From assembly GCF_033446685.1 (NCBI RefSeq), contig NZ_JAWQLY010000001.1:434001-498000 (forward strand): 64,000 nt of DNA. Direction: 5' to 3'. Position 1 is the stretch's first letter; every line of letters starts with the position of its first letter. Positions 40,814 through 50,534 of this stretch are shown one piece after another. The notes beneath the pieces are model-generated. The model did not search any database. It had not been told where the DNA came from and saw nothing but the letters and a program-made list of their open reading frames with translations. A program made the translations under genes and the position numbers. Source of the DNA: Modicisalibacter sp033446685 (GTDB lineage Bacteria > Pseudomonadota > Gammaproteobacteria > Pseudomonadales > Halomonadaceae).

Positions 40814-42652
40814 TCAACTCGAGTGGGAACCCGTGACACAGCGGCGCTGCTCGTCCAGCCACTTCAGCGCACCGCGCGTGGCCAGCCACTGATCGCGCAT
40901 CAACGCCCGGTACTGCCAGGCTTCCGCGCGGGTGCCGGGCTCGGGGATCTCGACGGCCAGTGGCACCGGCTTGGGTCTTTCGGCGCACATCATGGCGATG
41001 ACATGGCTGTTGGTGTCCTGCACGGCGACCAGCGAATCACGGGCCTCGTCGAAACGCTCGAGACGATACAGCGCCAGTACGCGCCCCATCAACACACCGA
41101 GCAGCGGCGATTCCTCGTCAGCCGGCGGCTGATCGCTGAGCGTCACCGCCTCCTCGTCGCGGCCCTCGCGCAGCAACTGATCGAGCACCAGTTCGCGCAG
41201 GCCCAGGCTGTCATGATCGTCGAGCACCAGCAGACGCTCGGCAAGGTGACGCGAACGCTCGCGATCGCCGCGCTCCATGCCCACCACCAGCGCCAGCCCG
41301 GTGCGCAGCAGCACGGCGTTGTCGGCATCGTCCCAGGCGAAGCGCCCGCCCACCGCCTCGAGCTGGTCGAGCCAGCGCTCGAAGCGCGCCGCCAGCGGCG
41401 CGAAAAAGCTCTCGGCCATCCACGGCAGGCTGCCGAACCGGCTGGCCAGCGCCATGCTCAGCATTTGCACCACCCGCGGCGAATCCAGCCATTCGGGGTG
41501 GGAGCAGAGCGCATTGAGCCAGTCGCCGGCGTGAGGCCACGGCTCGTCCTGGAAGCCCAGCGCCGCGTCCTCGTCGATCTGGACCTTGAATTCGGACTGC
41601 CAGGCGGCATGCAGGGTGTCCTCACGAGCCGCCGAATGGTATTCCAGATTGCCGTCGGCGTTGGTCTCGAAATGCAGCAACGGCGCGGTGGGCAGCGCCT
41701 CGAGCAACGCCTGCAGGTTGGTCAGCGGCTCGGCCAGCCCCTCTTCGGAATTGACCATCTGCTCGGCCAGGGTGGCGCCGGGGTTGTCGGCCAGCTCGGC
41801 GAGAAACTGCAGTTGGTCGGGGTCCAGGTCGCCCTGGCGCGCCAGGCGGCGGAACCAGAACCGCGCCCGCTCGCGCGCCTCACGCGGGTGGCCTTCGTGG
41901 AGCAGCAGCATGGCCTCGATGTAGGCCAGCGTCGGCGAGTCGGGTAGCGTCTGCTGGGCGCGCACGAAGGCCTCGCGGGCGCTGGCCAGGTCGTCGCTGT
42001 CGAGATGCATCAGGCACAACCGCTCCAGCGCCACGCCGCGCAGGAACAGCGGGCCGCGTTCGAGAATCTCGTCGAGCAACGCGGTCTTCTTGCGATGGAA
42101 ACCGCGCTCCTGATAGATATCGATGAGCAGTTCGAAGGCCGGCTCTGTCTGCTCCGGCAGTTGGTCCCAGTCGGCCGCATCGAACAGGGTCTCGAGCACC
42201 TGCTGGGCACGCCCGCGTTGACCGCCTTCGGCGGCGATCAGGCCGGCCTCGAGCAGCGCCTGGGCCGGCGCCCGGCCACTGTCGAGCGCCGCCTTGAGGG
42301 TTTCGCCCTTCCAGTCGCGCAGCGAGAGCATCCACATCAGGTGCGCGGGAATCGCTCCGGGCAGCGTCACCGCACCACAGCAATCCTTGGTCTTGCGTCC
42401 CGAATCGCACCAGCACGGCTCACTGGGGCCCGGCCGCGCCAGCGGCTCACAGGCGAAATCCTGACGTTCCAGCGGAGTCTGGTTCCATAGCTCGGGCGCC
42501 AGCGCCTGGGCCATCCCTATGTCGTCGCCCACATACTTCACGCCTTCCTGGCGCGCCCAGACCATCAGCGACGGATAATGCTCATGATCACGGATGGCAG
42601 CCAGCGCGCCCCCGGCATATCCCAGCAGCTGTTCCACCCACATCGCCAGCAT
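40814..42652 (-). CDS. SEC-C metal-binding motif and TPR-like protein
   Basis: The 612-residue soluble protein has an N-terminal region of about 80 residues. A SEC-C zinc motif follows around residues 80-93 (CWCDSGRKTKDCCG), as found at the end of SecA and in many accessory proteins. The rest is helical with TPR-like repeats (LLIDIYQERGFHRKKTALLD, SAREAFVRAQQTLPDSPTLA and similar). There is no signal peptide. Its role is unknown; SEC-C/TPR proteins are often linked to protein interaction or secretion support. A strong AAGGAG precedes the ATG. It is divergent from the 640-residue membrane orphan across 149 bases. Confidence 0.82.
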   Translation of the reverse strand: MLAMWVEQLLGYAGGALAAIRDHEHYPSLMVWARQEGVKYVGDDIGMAQALAPELWNQTPLERQDFACEPLARPGPSEPCWCDSGRKTKDCCGAVTLPGAIPAHLMWMLSLRDWKGETLKAALDSGRAPAQALLEAGLIAAEGGQRGRAQQVLETLFDAADWDQLPEQTEPAFELLIDIYQERGFHRKKTALLDEILERGPLFLRGVALERLCLMHLDSDDLASAREAFVRAQQTLPDSPTLAYIEAMLLLHEGHPREARERARFWFRRLARQGDLDPDQLQFLAELADNPGATLAEQMVNSEEGLAEPLTNLQALLEALPTAPLLHFETNADGNLEYHSAAREDTLHAAWQSEFKVQIDEDAALGFQDEPWPHAGDWLNALCSHPEWLDSPRVVQMLSMALASRFGSLPWMAESFFAPLAARFERWLDQLEAVGGRFAWDDADNAVLLRTGLALVVGMERGDRERSRHLAERLLVLDDHDSLGLRELVLDQLLREGRDEEAVTLSDQPPADEESPLLGVLMGRVLALYRLERFDEARDSLVAVQDTNSHVIAMMCAERPKPVPLAVEIPEPGTRAEAWQYRALMRDQWLATRGALKWLDEQRRCVTGSHSS

Positions 42653-42801
42653 GGCTTTCTCCTTGGAAAATCGGCCTCAGTCTAACATGGCTCGGCACCG
42701 GCGACCCATCGGCCAGCCGGCGTCTATAGCGCACTCCGGTGTGCGGTGCTAGGGTTAGCGCCTGCCGCCCAGCCGCCGCCCAGCCATGAGGAAGCGACAC
42801 C

Positions 42802-44724
42802 TTGCTCTTGCCGTTTCGTCGAGCCTCCCGAACCGTTGTCGAGACCCCACAGGTGCGCCTGGAACGCGAGGGTCGCGACGAGATACGCCGCATCACCGCG
42901 GCGGTGGAAAAGGTTCCCTGGACGGTCAACCTGCTGCAGATTCTGTGGACTGCGGGACCGGTCACGCTGCTCGGCGCCTGGGGCGGTTACCTGCTCGGCT
43001 ACGGCAAGGCGCCGACCGCCGAGAACTACATCTTCTTCATCTCCTACACGGTGATCACCGGCGCCGCGGGGATCATCGCCAACCTGGCCCACAATCTGAC
43101 CGGTGGCCGCCGCGCCGAACGCACCGCCCACAAGATCGAGCGGGTCATCAAGAGCCTGCCCGAGCTGCTGCTGGTCACCCGCAACCTGATCGTCGAAAGC
43201 CTGGAGGGCGATGCCCGGCGCCGCGAAGCCGCGGCGATGCTGTTGCGCAAGCAGGATCTCTCGCCGGAGGGTGTCGAGCTGGCGGCCATCGAGCTACTCG
43301 ACGATCGCGACAGCGCACGGGTGATCGCCCAGATCGACATCTACCGGCGGGTCGGCCTGCATGCGCGCATTCAGGATCTGGTCGCGCTCTACGGCGAAAC
43401 GCTCGAACCGCAGTTTGCCGAGATCGCCGAGCTGGCCCCGGACGCCACGGCGCTGCTGCGCCAGCGCTTCGAAGGGCACGCCCCGGACCTGCGCGACGGC
43501 GTGCCGCGCGACACCAACTTCATCGAGCGCGTGCTGGCGGCCATCGAGGGCGACGACGAATTGCTGATGACGCTGCAGGATGTCGAGGAGATGCTGATCC
43601 TCGCCTTCGAGCTGATCAGCGGCCGCAAGATCCCCATGCTGACCTTCGAGTACCGCGGCCGCTGGCGTCTGGCCCAGGCCCTGGATGGGCTCGAGGAAGC
43701 CCGCGCCCGCTATCGCATCGCCCAGGCCACCGGGCTGTCGCGACTCAAGGCGCTGACCGCCTACCTGGCCGAGCAATCGGGGACGCTGATCGAGGATGCC
43801 GCCGCCGGCCTGCGCGCCGACGTCCTGCTCGAGCGCTCGCTCCAGGCAATGGACGCGCTGGCCGAGCAGACCCAGCACCTGGCCCCGACGCTCGCTGGCG
43901 GCCCGCCCGAACGACGCAGCCAGTTGCGCCACAAGGCCGAGCTGCTGACCAACGCCATGCGCCTCTACAAGGCCGCCTTCAGCGCCTACGAGGCGGTCGG
44001 GCGCAGCCACGCCCTGCTGCTCAAGCGCGCCGAGCGCTGGGAGCAGATCAGCGCCCACCTGGGCGACGAACAGACGCGCCTGCGGCTGGGCCCCGGACGC
44101 CGCGGCCTGCGCCTGCGCGAGCACATCATCGCCCTCGATGATGCCGCCAAGGCCGAAGTCTGCAAGCATCTCGCCCGGCATCTCGGCGCCACCGGCATCG
44201 AGGAGCCGCAGCGTGCGCGCAGCGCGCATCTCGAGCGCGATTCGCGCATCGCGGTGGGTGTCGACGCCGCCAAGCGCCTGGCCATCGAGATCGCCCTGGC
44301 GCTGGAGCCGCACATCCAGTTGTCGCGCCCCGAAGTGCAGCGCGCCATCAACGGCTCCAATGCCGCCGATTTCGGCCAGCTCGAACCCAACCTGTCGGCC
44401 GCCGCCAAGGCGGCGCTGGGCGCGGCGATGGTCAAGGAGATCGACGTCGACCTGTCGCGCACCGCGGAATCGCTGGCGCTCGCCCTGGTCCGCCATTACC
44501 GGGTCGATCTCGATCCCGCCGCCAAGCGCTTTCTGATCGACCAGTACGGCGCCCGCGAGGCCACGCTGAACATGCTGAGCAACTACCAGGCCAGCCATTC
44601 GCGCAACGATTCGCGCAATATCAGCTTCCTCAGCCAGCGCCCGCCGGCGGTCAGTCCGCCGCGCCGCGACTGGTATCGCGCGCTGGTTCAGGCCAAGCGC
44701 GCACTCGGCTCGAGCAAGTCGTGA
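42802..44724 (+). CDS. Hypothetical protein with two N-terminal membrane segments, 640 aa
   Basis: I do not recognise this family. Two hydrophobic segments near residues 42-67 (LLQILWTAGPVTLLGAWGGY) and 75-95 (YIFFISYTVITGAAGIIANL) are followed by about 540 residues of soluble, mostly helical sequence rich in Ala, Arg, Leu and Glu. No catalytic motif is evident. The start is a TTG preceded by GAGGAAG at eight-base spacing, and no ATG occurs in frame for more than 140 codons; an ATG at 42786 is in a different frame. It is divergent from the SEC-C gene and followed by topB 77 bases later. It is worth a structural search. Confidence 0.72.
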   Translation: MLLPFRRASRTVVETPQVRLEREGRDEIRRITAAVEKVPWTVNLLQILWTAGPVTLLGAWGGYLLGYGKAPTAENYIFFISYTVITGAAGIIANLAHNLTGGRRAERTAHKIERVIKSLPELLLVTRNLIVESLEGDARRREAAAMLLRKQDLSPEGVELAAIELLDDRDSARVIAQIDIYRRVGLHARIQDLVALYGETLEPQFAEIAELAPDATALLRQRFEGHAPDLRDGVPRDTNFIERVLAAIEGDDELLMTLQDVEEMLILAFELISGRKIPMLTFEYRGRWRLAQALDGLEEARARYRIAQATGLSRLKALTAYLAEQSGTLIEDAAAGLRADVLLERSLQAMDALAEQTQHLAPTLAGGPPERRSQLRHKAELLTNAMRLYKAAFSAYEAVGRSHALLLKRAERWEQISAHLGDEQTRLRLGPGRRGLRLREHIIALDDAAKAEVCKHLARHLGATGIEEPQRARSAHLERDSRIAVGVDAAKRLAIEIALALEPHIQLSRPEVQRAINGSNAADFGQLEPNLSAAAKAALGAAMVKEIDVDLSRTAESLALALVRHYRVDLDPAAKRFLIDQYGAREATLNMLSNYQASHSRNDSRNISFLSQRPPAVSPPRRDWYRALVQAKRALGSSKS

Positions 44725-44801
44725 TTCGCCGTCACGGCTCGGGCATAATGTCTCTGGCTGTATAAAGATACATATCGAAAATCCCTCGTCGGAGGCTCGC
44801 C

Positions 44802-46766
44802 ATGCGCCTGATCATCGCCGAGAAACCCAGCCTGGCCCGCGCCATCGCCGATGCCCTGCCCGGCGCCCCGCAGCGCATGGAAGGCGCGCTGCGCGTCGGC
44901 GACGACGTCGTCAGCTGGTGTTTCGGCCACCTGCTCGAGCAGGCCGCCCCCGACGCCTATGAAGCACGCTTCAAGCAGTGGCGCCTCGATCATCTGCCGA
45001 TCGTTCCCGACCAGTGGCGGCTGACGCCGCGTCCCAAGGCGCGCGGCCAGTTGAAGGTCTTGCGCGGTCTGCTCAAGCAGGCCAGCGAGGTGATCCATGC
45101 CGGCGATCCCGATCGCGAGGGCCAGTTGCTGGTCCAGGAAGTGATCGAACATCTCGGCTGGCGTGGCCGCGTACAACGCCTGCTGATCAGCGATCTCAAC
45201 CGCCCGGCGGTACAGCGCGCGCTGGCCGGTCTCGAGGACAATCGGGCCTACCAGGCGCTTTTTCGTGCCGCCGAGGCGCGTTCCCGCGCCGACTGGCTGT
45301 ACGGCATCAACCTGACCCGCGCCTGGACGCTGACCGGGCGCCAGGCCGGCCATGACGGCGTACTCTCGGTGGGCCGGGTGCAGACCCCGGTACTCGGCCT
45401 GGTGGCGCGTCGCGACCTTGAAATCGCCGCCTTCGAGCCGCGCCCCTTCCATGTGCTGTGGGCGGATTTCCGGGTCGCCGCCGGCAGCGTGCGCGGCTGG
45501 TGGCAACCCGCCGAGCATCATCCGCTCGATGATCAGGGCCGCCTGCTCGAGCGAGCGCCCGCCGAGGCGCTGCTGGCGAAGTTGCCGGGGGCGCAGGGCC
45601 GGCTCGAGCGCCTGGAGAGCCAGGACAAGCGCCAGGCGGCCCCGCTGCCCTACTCGCTGTCGGCGCTGCAGGTCGACGCCGCGCGGCGCCACCGGCTATC
45701 CGCCAAGCAGGTGCTGGATACCTGCCAGGCGCTCTACGAACGCCATCAGTTGATCACCTACCCGCGCTCCGATTGCCGCCACCTGCCCGAGGCGCATTGG
45801 AGCGAGGCCAGGCGCACCCTGACCGGCGCCTGCCAGAAAGACGACACGCTGCGCGAATGGCTGGCCGGCGCCGATTTCAGCCGCCGCTCCAAGGCCTTCA
45901 ATGACAAGCAGGTCGGCGCCCACCACGCCTTGGCGCCCACCGGCAAGCCGGCCGACCTGGCGCGCCTGTCGCACGCCGAGGCGAACGTCTTCCGGCTGAT
46001 CGCGCGCAACGTGCTGGCCCAGTTCTACCCGCCGCTCGAGACCCGCGAGGTCAAGGCGACCTTTGGCGTCCTCGACGAACGCTTTCGCGCCCAGGGCCGC
46101 GAGATCCGCGTGGCCGGCTGGAAGCCGCTGTTCACCACCCGCGACGAGGCGCCGCCGCTGCCGCCGCTGACCGAGGGCGAGCCGGCCACGATCGGCGAGG
46201 CGGGCATCGAGGACAAGGAGACCCGCCCCCCCGAACCGTTCACCGACGCCAGCCTGATCAAGGCGATGATGAACATCGCCCGCTACGTCGACGATCCGGC
46301 GGTCAAGCGCACCTTGCGCGATACCGACGGCCTGGGTACCGAGGCGACCCGCGCCGGCATCATCGAGACACTGCTGACCCGCGGCTACCTGGTGCGTCAG
46401 GCCGGCGCCCTGCGCGCCACCCGCACCGGCCAGGCGCTGATCGCCGCGCTGCCCGACGCCGCCACGCGCCCCGAGCGCACCGCGCTATGGGAGCAGCGGC
46501 TGCGGGCGATCGCCGAGGGCGACGATCAGCCGGCACCGTTTCTCGACGCCCTGGTCGGCGACGTGCGTCAGCTGCTGACGGCGGCCGACGCCCAGCGCAT
46601 GCGCCAGGCCCTGGGCAGCGCCGATGGCTTTGCCAGCGCGCCACCGAAGCGCCGTCGGGCCACCGGGGGCAGGCGCTCGAAATCGGATACCGGTCAGTCG
46701 ACCGGCAAACGCCGTGGCACGCGCAAGCCGAGCACACGCGGCAAGCGCCGCACGGAGCAGTCATGA
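44802..46766 (+). CDS. topB: DNA topoisomerase III
   Basis: This type IA topoisomerase decatenates and relaxes DNA by single-strand passage. The 654 residues carry the TOPRIM domain (LIIAEKPSLARAIADALPGA, then HAGDPDREGQLLVQEVIEHL), the gate and the active-site tyrosine region ITYPRSDCR. DTDGLGTEATRAGIIETLLT and ERTALWEQRLRAIAEGDDQP also fit TopB. The C-terminal tail is Lys/Arg-rich, without a visible zinc ribbon. A GGAGG site precedes the ATG; a TATAAA at 44761-44766 may be its -10. The stop overlaps panE (ATGA). Confidence 0.95.
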   Translation: MRLIIAEKPSLARAIADALPGAPQRMEGALRVGDDVVSWCFGHLLEQAAPDAYEARFKQWRLDHLPIVPDQWRLTPRPKARGQLKVLRGLLKQASEVIHAGDPDREGQLLVQEVIEHLGWRGRVQRLLISDLNRPAVQRALAGLEDNRAYQALFRAAEARSRADWLYGINLTRAWTLTGRQAGHDGVLSVGRVQTPVLGLVARRDLEIAAFEPRPFHVLWADFRVAAGSVRGWWQPAEHHPLDDQGRLLERAPAEALLAKLPGAQGRLERLESQDKRQAAPLPYSLSALQVDAARRHRLSAKQVLDTCQALYERHQLITYPRSDCRHLPEAHWSEARRTLTGACQKDDTLREWLAGADFSRRSKAFNDKQVGAHHALAPTGKPADLARLSHAEANVFRLIARNVLAQFYPPLETREVKATFGVLDERFRAQGREIRVAGWKPLFTTRDEAPPLPPLTEGEPATIGEAGIEDKETRPPEPFTDASLIKAMMNIARYVDDPAVKRTLRDTDGLGTEATRAGIIETLLTRGYLVRQAGALRATRTGQALIAALPDAATRPERTALWEQRLRAIAEGDDQPAPFLDALVGDVRQLLTAADAQRMRQALGSADGFASAPPKRRRATGGRRSKSDTGQSTGKRRGTRKPSTRGKRRTEQS

Positions 46767-47659
46767 GTACAACCCCTTCCGCCGGTCCCTGGCTGATCCT
46801 GGGCGCCGGCTCGCTGGGCCGACTGCTGGCCTGTCGCCTGGCGAGTCACGTCGAACTGGCGCTGCTCGGTCGCCAGGCGAGCCGGGAGCCGCTGCTGCTG
46901 ACCGATCCCGAGGGCGTGCAGAGCGCCTTGGGTATCGCACGGCTGCGCATCGACCAGGCGCCGCCGACGCCGGCGATGGTGCACATCACCACCAAGAGCC
47001 ACGCCGTCGAGCCGGCACTGCGCGAACTGATGCCGCATATCGCCCCCGACACGCCGCTGGTGCTGTGGCAGAACGGCTACCAGGTTCAGCAGCCGCTGAC
47101 CCGGCGCTGGCCCGGACCGGTACTCTGCGCCACCACCAGCGAAGGCGCGTATGTCGACGGCGCGGATGGCGTGGTGCACGCCGGTCACGGCCATACCTTC
47201 ATCGGCCATCTCGACGGTGAGCACAGCGCCTTGGCTTCACAGGTTGCCAGCGTGCTCGACAGCACCGGGCTGGCCAGCGAGGCGTGTACTGACATTCACC
47301 GGCGCCTGTGGCACAAGCTCGTCGTCAATGCCGCGATCAACCCGCTGGCGGCACGCCACCGAATCGCCAACGGTCGATTGCGCGAACCGGCCTTTCGTCC
47401 TCGGATCGAGGCGATCGTCGCCGAATCGGCAACGATCATGGACGCGGAAGGCATCGCGCCCCCCGAGTCGGGCTGGGCGGCGATGGTCTGGCGGGTGATC
47501 GAATCGACCGCCGGCAACCGCGCCTCGATGCTGCAGGACGTGCTCGCCGGGCGGCCCACCGAGCGCGAGGCGATCCTCGCGCCGCTGCTCGAGGCCGCGA
47601 CACGCCATGGGCTCGACGTGCCGGTGTTGCAGAGACTTTATCGGGACACACCGGACTGA
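46763..47659 (+). CDS. panE: 2-dehydropantoate 2-reductase (ketopantoate reductase)
   Basis: PanE reduces ketopantoate to pantoate with NADPH in the pantothenate/CoA pathway. The 298 residues have the dinucleotide motif LILGAGSLGRLLACRLAS, then ITTKSHAVEPALRELMP and the catalytic region HKLVVNAAINPLAA. The C-terminal domain includes ESGWAAMVWRVIESTAGNRA and SMLQDVLAGRPTERE. The ATG overlapping the topB stop gives the normal family length. Its 3' end is separated from the convergent ppc gene by a structured element. Related ApbA-type reductases cannot be fully excluded. Confidence 0.92.
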   Translation: MSTTPSAGPWLILGAGSLGRLLACRLASHVELALLGRQASREPLLLTDPEGVQSALGIARLRIDQAPPTPAMVHITTKSHAVEPALRELMPHIAPDTPLVLWQNGYQVQQPLTRRWPGPVLCATTSEGAYVDGADGVVHAGHGHTFIGHLDGEHSALASQVASVLDSTGLASEACTDIHRRLWHKLVVNAAINPLAARHRIANGRLREPAFRPRIEAIVAESATIMDAEGIAPPESGWAAMVWRVIESTAGNRASMLQDVLAGRPTEREAILAPLLEAATRHGLDVPVLQRLYRDTPD

Positions 47660-47692
47660 CCGCGAAGCTCGCAGCCTATTGCTCGCTACCGA

Positions 47693-47883
47693 CCGACGCG
47701 CAGCCCGCGATGCGCCAGCGAGCGAAGCAATCAGGGCGGGAACGGGAAGTATTAAGACGGAGCGAGCTAGAGCCAGGCAAGGCGGAAACGGCTGAGAAAC
47801 GGACTGGGCTCGCACCCGAGTTTACTTTAGTAAATGAGCATTTCGAAGCCGTTTCCAACGCAGCATGGCCGACGCGCAGCCCG
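47693..47883. repeat. Structured intergenic element between panE and ppc
   Basis: A 191-base segment is bounded by two copies of CCGACGCGCAGCCCG (47693-47707 and 47869-47883). Inside it are inverted arms GGAAACGGC (47784-47792) and GCCGTTTCC (47848-47856), and a short dyad TTTACT-TT-AGTAAA (47821-47834). Near the left end ATTGCTCGCT (about 47679-47688) faces AGCGAAGCAAT (about 47719-47730) with one extra base. No T-run follows, and no coding is convincing. It looks like a mobile intergenic repeat or a bidirectional terminator for the convergent genes. Confidence 0.6.
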
Positions 47884-47885
47884 TC

Positions 47886-50534
47886 TTAGCCCGTATTGCG
47901 CAGACCGGCGGCAATCCCCGCCATAGTCACCATCAACGCCCGCGACAGCGCCGGGCTGATCGCCCCGTCGGCGTCGCGATTACGCTGCAGTAGCTCAGCC
48001 TGCAGGCCATGCAACGGGTCGATGTAGGGATTGCGCACCTCAATCGCCTGACGGATCAGCGGCGTGCCCTCGAGCAACTCGTCCTGGTCGAGCACCGACA
48101 GCAATACGCCATGCAGCCGCCGAAGCCGTTCGCGCAAGGCTCCGCCCAGCGCCTGCAGAGCCGGTTCGTCGACCAGCCGATGCTCGTAGTATTCGGCGAT
48201 GTTCAGGTCGGCCTTGGCGAGCAGCATCTCGAGCATGTCCAGATAGGTACCGAAGAACGGCCAGTTCTCGCGCATCTCGCGCAGGCGCGCCAGGCCATCG
48301 GGCTCTTCGAGCCGGGTCGCGAAAGCTTCGCCGCTGCCCAGCCAGGCCGGCAGCATCAGCCGGGTCTGGGTCCAGGCGAAGATCCACGGAATCGCCCGCA
48401 GCGATTCGACACCGCCTTCCTGACGACGCTTGGCCGGCCGCGAGCCCAGCGGTAGCCTGCCCAGCGCGCCTTCGGGGGTGACCGCGCGGAAATACGGCAC
48501 GAAATCGGGGTCCTCGCGCACCACGCCGACATAAGCGCCGTGCGCGATACCCGCCAGGCGGTCCATCTCATCGCGCCATTGTGGCTGCGGCGAAGGCGGC
48601 GGCAACAGCGTCGCCTCGAGCACCGCACAGGCGTAGATCTCCATCGAGCGCAGCGCGATATCGGGCTGGCCGAATTTGAAACGGATCATCTCGCCCTGTT
48701 CGGTGACCCGCAGGCTGCCGTTGACCGAGCCGGGCGGCTGCGACAGGATCGCCGCGTGCGCCGGGCCGCCGCCGCGTCCCACGGTGCCTCCGCGGCCGTG
48801 GAACAGTGTCAGGTCGACGCCATGGCGCTGACAGACCTTGACCAGCGTTTCCTGGGCGCGGTACTGGGCCCAGGCGGCGGCCAACTGGCCGGCATCCTTG
48901 GCCGAATCCGAATAGCCGATCATGACTTCCTGGCTGTCGCCGGCGAGCTTGCGGTAGCCGGGCAGCGACAACAGCTGGTCGATGACCTCGCCGGCACGGT
49001 TCAAGTCGTCGAGGGTCTCGAACAGCGGCGCGATCGGCAGACGCACGTCGCCGCCGACCTCCTTCATCAGCAGCGCCACGGTCAGCACGTCGGAAGGCTG
49101 GCCGGCCATAGAGATGATGTAGGTGCCCAGCGCCTCGCGGTGCTCGTTGGCGATCGCGCGGAAGGTGTCGATTACCTCGCGGGCGTCGGTGGAGCAATCC
49201 CAGCGTCGCGGAATCAGCGGGCGCGGCGAGGTCAGCTCCTTGAGCAGGAATTCCTGGCGCTGGCTCTCGTCCCACTCTTGGTAGCGACCCAGGCCGAGAT
49301 AGTCGGTCAGTTCGTCGAAGACCTGGGTGTGGCGCGTCGATTCTTGGCGGATATCGAGCTTGGTCAACGAGACCCCGAATACCGCGACGCGGCGCAGGGT
49401 ATCCAGCAGCACTCCGTTGGCGATGGTGTCGAGGCCGACGTCGCACAGCGAGCGGTAGCAGGTCAGCAACGGCGCGTAGAGCTGATCGCGGGTCTCGATG
49501 ATCGGACCGCTCTCGTAGGGGGCGCCGTCGAGGCATGCCTGCGCCCAGTCGCGGGTCGCCTCGAGGCGTGCGGTGAGCCGCTTGAGCAGCGCCCGGTACG
49601 GCTCGGGCTCATCGCCGACTTCGGCCTTGAGCGCGCTGTTGGCCTTCCACATCGACAGCTCGGCCCTCAACTGCTCGAGGTCGCGCAGATACAGGTCGGC
49701 CGCCATCCAACGCCCCAGCAGCAGCACCTCGCGGGTGACCTTGGCGGTGACGTTGGGGTTGCCATCGCGATCGCCGCCCATCCAGGAGGCGAAGCGCAGC
49801 GGCGCGGCGTCCAGCGGCAGGCGCTCGCCGGCGGACTCGAGCAGCAAGTTGTCGAGATCACGATGGAAATCGGGCACCGCCTGCCACAGCGAGTTCTCGA
49901 TCACCGCGAAGCCCCACTTGGCCTCGTCCACCGGCGTGGGCCGTTCGTGGCGTATCTCGTCGGTGTGCCAGGCCTGGCTGATCAACTCCTGCAGGCGGCT
50001 TTGGATCCGCGAGGCCTTCTCGGGGTAATCGATGGCGCCCTCCATCGAGGTCAGGCATTCGTCGATGGCGTCGTATTTCTGAATCAGCGTGCGTCGGATG
50101 ACCTCGGTGGGGTGCGCGGTCAGCACCAGCTCGACGCGCATGCCGGCCAGCGTCTCGACCAGCTGGCGTGGGCTGTAGCCGGCCCGGTTGGCGCGGTCGA
50201 GCAATTCTCCGAGTACCGGCTGAAAGCCCGGCTTGTAATCTTCGACACGACGAAACCGCGCGCGATAGTGCTGCTCGGCGATGTTGGCCAGGTTGAGGAA
50301 CTGATTGAAGGCGCGGGTCACCGGCAGCAGATCGTGCTCGGGCAGCGCCCGCAGGTATTCGATCAACTCGCGCTGTGAGCCGCCCTCGCCCTGACGGCCG
50401 CCCTTGGCCAGACTACGGATGGCCTCGATCTTGTCGACGAAGCCAGGCCCCAGGTCGTCGGCGATGGTATGCCCCAGGCAGTCACCCAGCACGCGAACGT
50501 TGTCGCGCAGCGATTCGTGCAAGTCGTCACTCAT
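47886..50534 (-). CDS. ppc: Phosphoenolpyruvate carboxylase
   Basis: The enzyme carboxylates phosphoenolpyruvate to oxaloacetate, feeding the TCA cycle. The 882 residues match the usual bacterial length. Catalytic signatures are LTAHPTEV, MGGDRDGNPNVT, the region VMIGYSDSAKDAGQLAAAWA, and FHGRGGTVGRGGGPAHAAIL; the C-terminus ends AAGLRNTG. I chose the ATG preceded by GAGGAGA; upstream in-frame codons continue through mazG and are not a start. It overlaps mazG by eight bases, so it is read from the relA-mazG side. Known activators such as acetyl-CoA cannot be judged from sequence. Confidence 0.97.
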   Translation of the reverse strand: MSDDLHESLRDNVRVLGDCLGHTIADDLGPGFVDKIEAIRSLAKGGRQGEGGSQRELIEYLRALPEHDLLPVTRAFNQFLNLANIAEQHYRARFRRVEDYKPGFQPVLGELLDRANRAGYSPRQLVETLAGMRVELVLTAHPTEVIRRTLIQKYDAIDECLTSMEGAIDYPEKASRIQSRLQELISQAWHTDEIRHERPTPVDEAKWGFAVIENSLWQAVPDFHRDLDNLLLESAGERLPLDAAPLRFASWMGGDRDGNPNVTAKVTREVLLLGRWMAADLYLRDLEQLRAELSMWKANSALKAEVGDEPEPYRALLKRLTARLEATRDWAQACLDGAPYESGPIIETRDQLYAPLLTCYRSLCDVGLDTIANGVLLDTLRRVAVFGVSLTKLDIRQESTRHTQVFDELTDYLGLGRYQEWDESQRQEFLLKELTSPRPLIPRRWDCSTDAREVIDTFRAIANEHREALGTYIISMAGQPSDVLTVALLMKEVGGDVRLPIAPLFETLDDLNRAGEVIDQLLSLPGYRKLAGDSQEVMIGYSDSAKDAGQLAAAWAQYRAQETLVKVCQRHGVDLTLFHGRGGTVGRGGGPAHAAILSQPPGSVNGSLRVTEQGEMIRFKFGQPDIALRSMEIYACAVLEATLLPPPSPQPQWRDEMDRLAGIAHGAYVGVVREDPDFVPYFRAVTPEGALGRLPLGSRPAKRRQEGGVESLRAIPWIFAWTQTRLMLPAWLGSGEAFATRLEEPDGLARLREMRENWPFFGTYLDMLEMLLAKADLNIAEYYEHRLVDEPALQALGGALRERLRRLHGVLLSVLDQDELLEGTPLIRQAIEVRNPYIDPLHGLQAELLQRNRDADGAISPALSRALMVTMAGIAAGLRNTG

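Noticed and set aside
42786..44141. ATG-started plus-strand frame overlapping the 640-aa orphan
   Set aside because: Its translation is Arg/Ala/Pro-rich without motifs, while the TTG-started frame has membrane segments, normal composition and a good ribosome site.
48540..50378. 612-codon plus-strand frame across ppc
   Set aside because: Antisense shadow of ppc; no recognisable motif.
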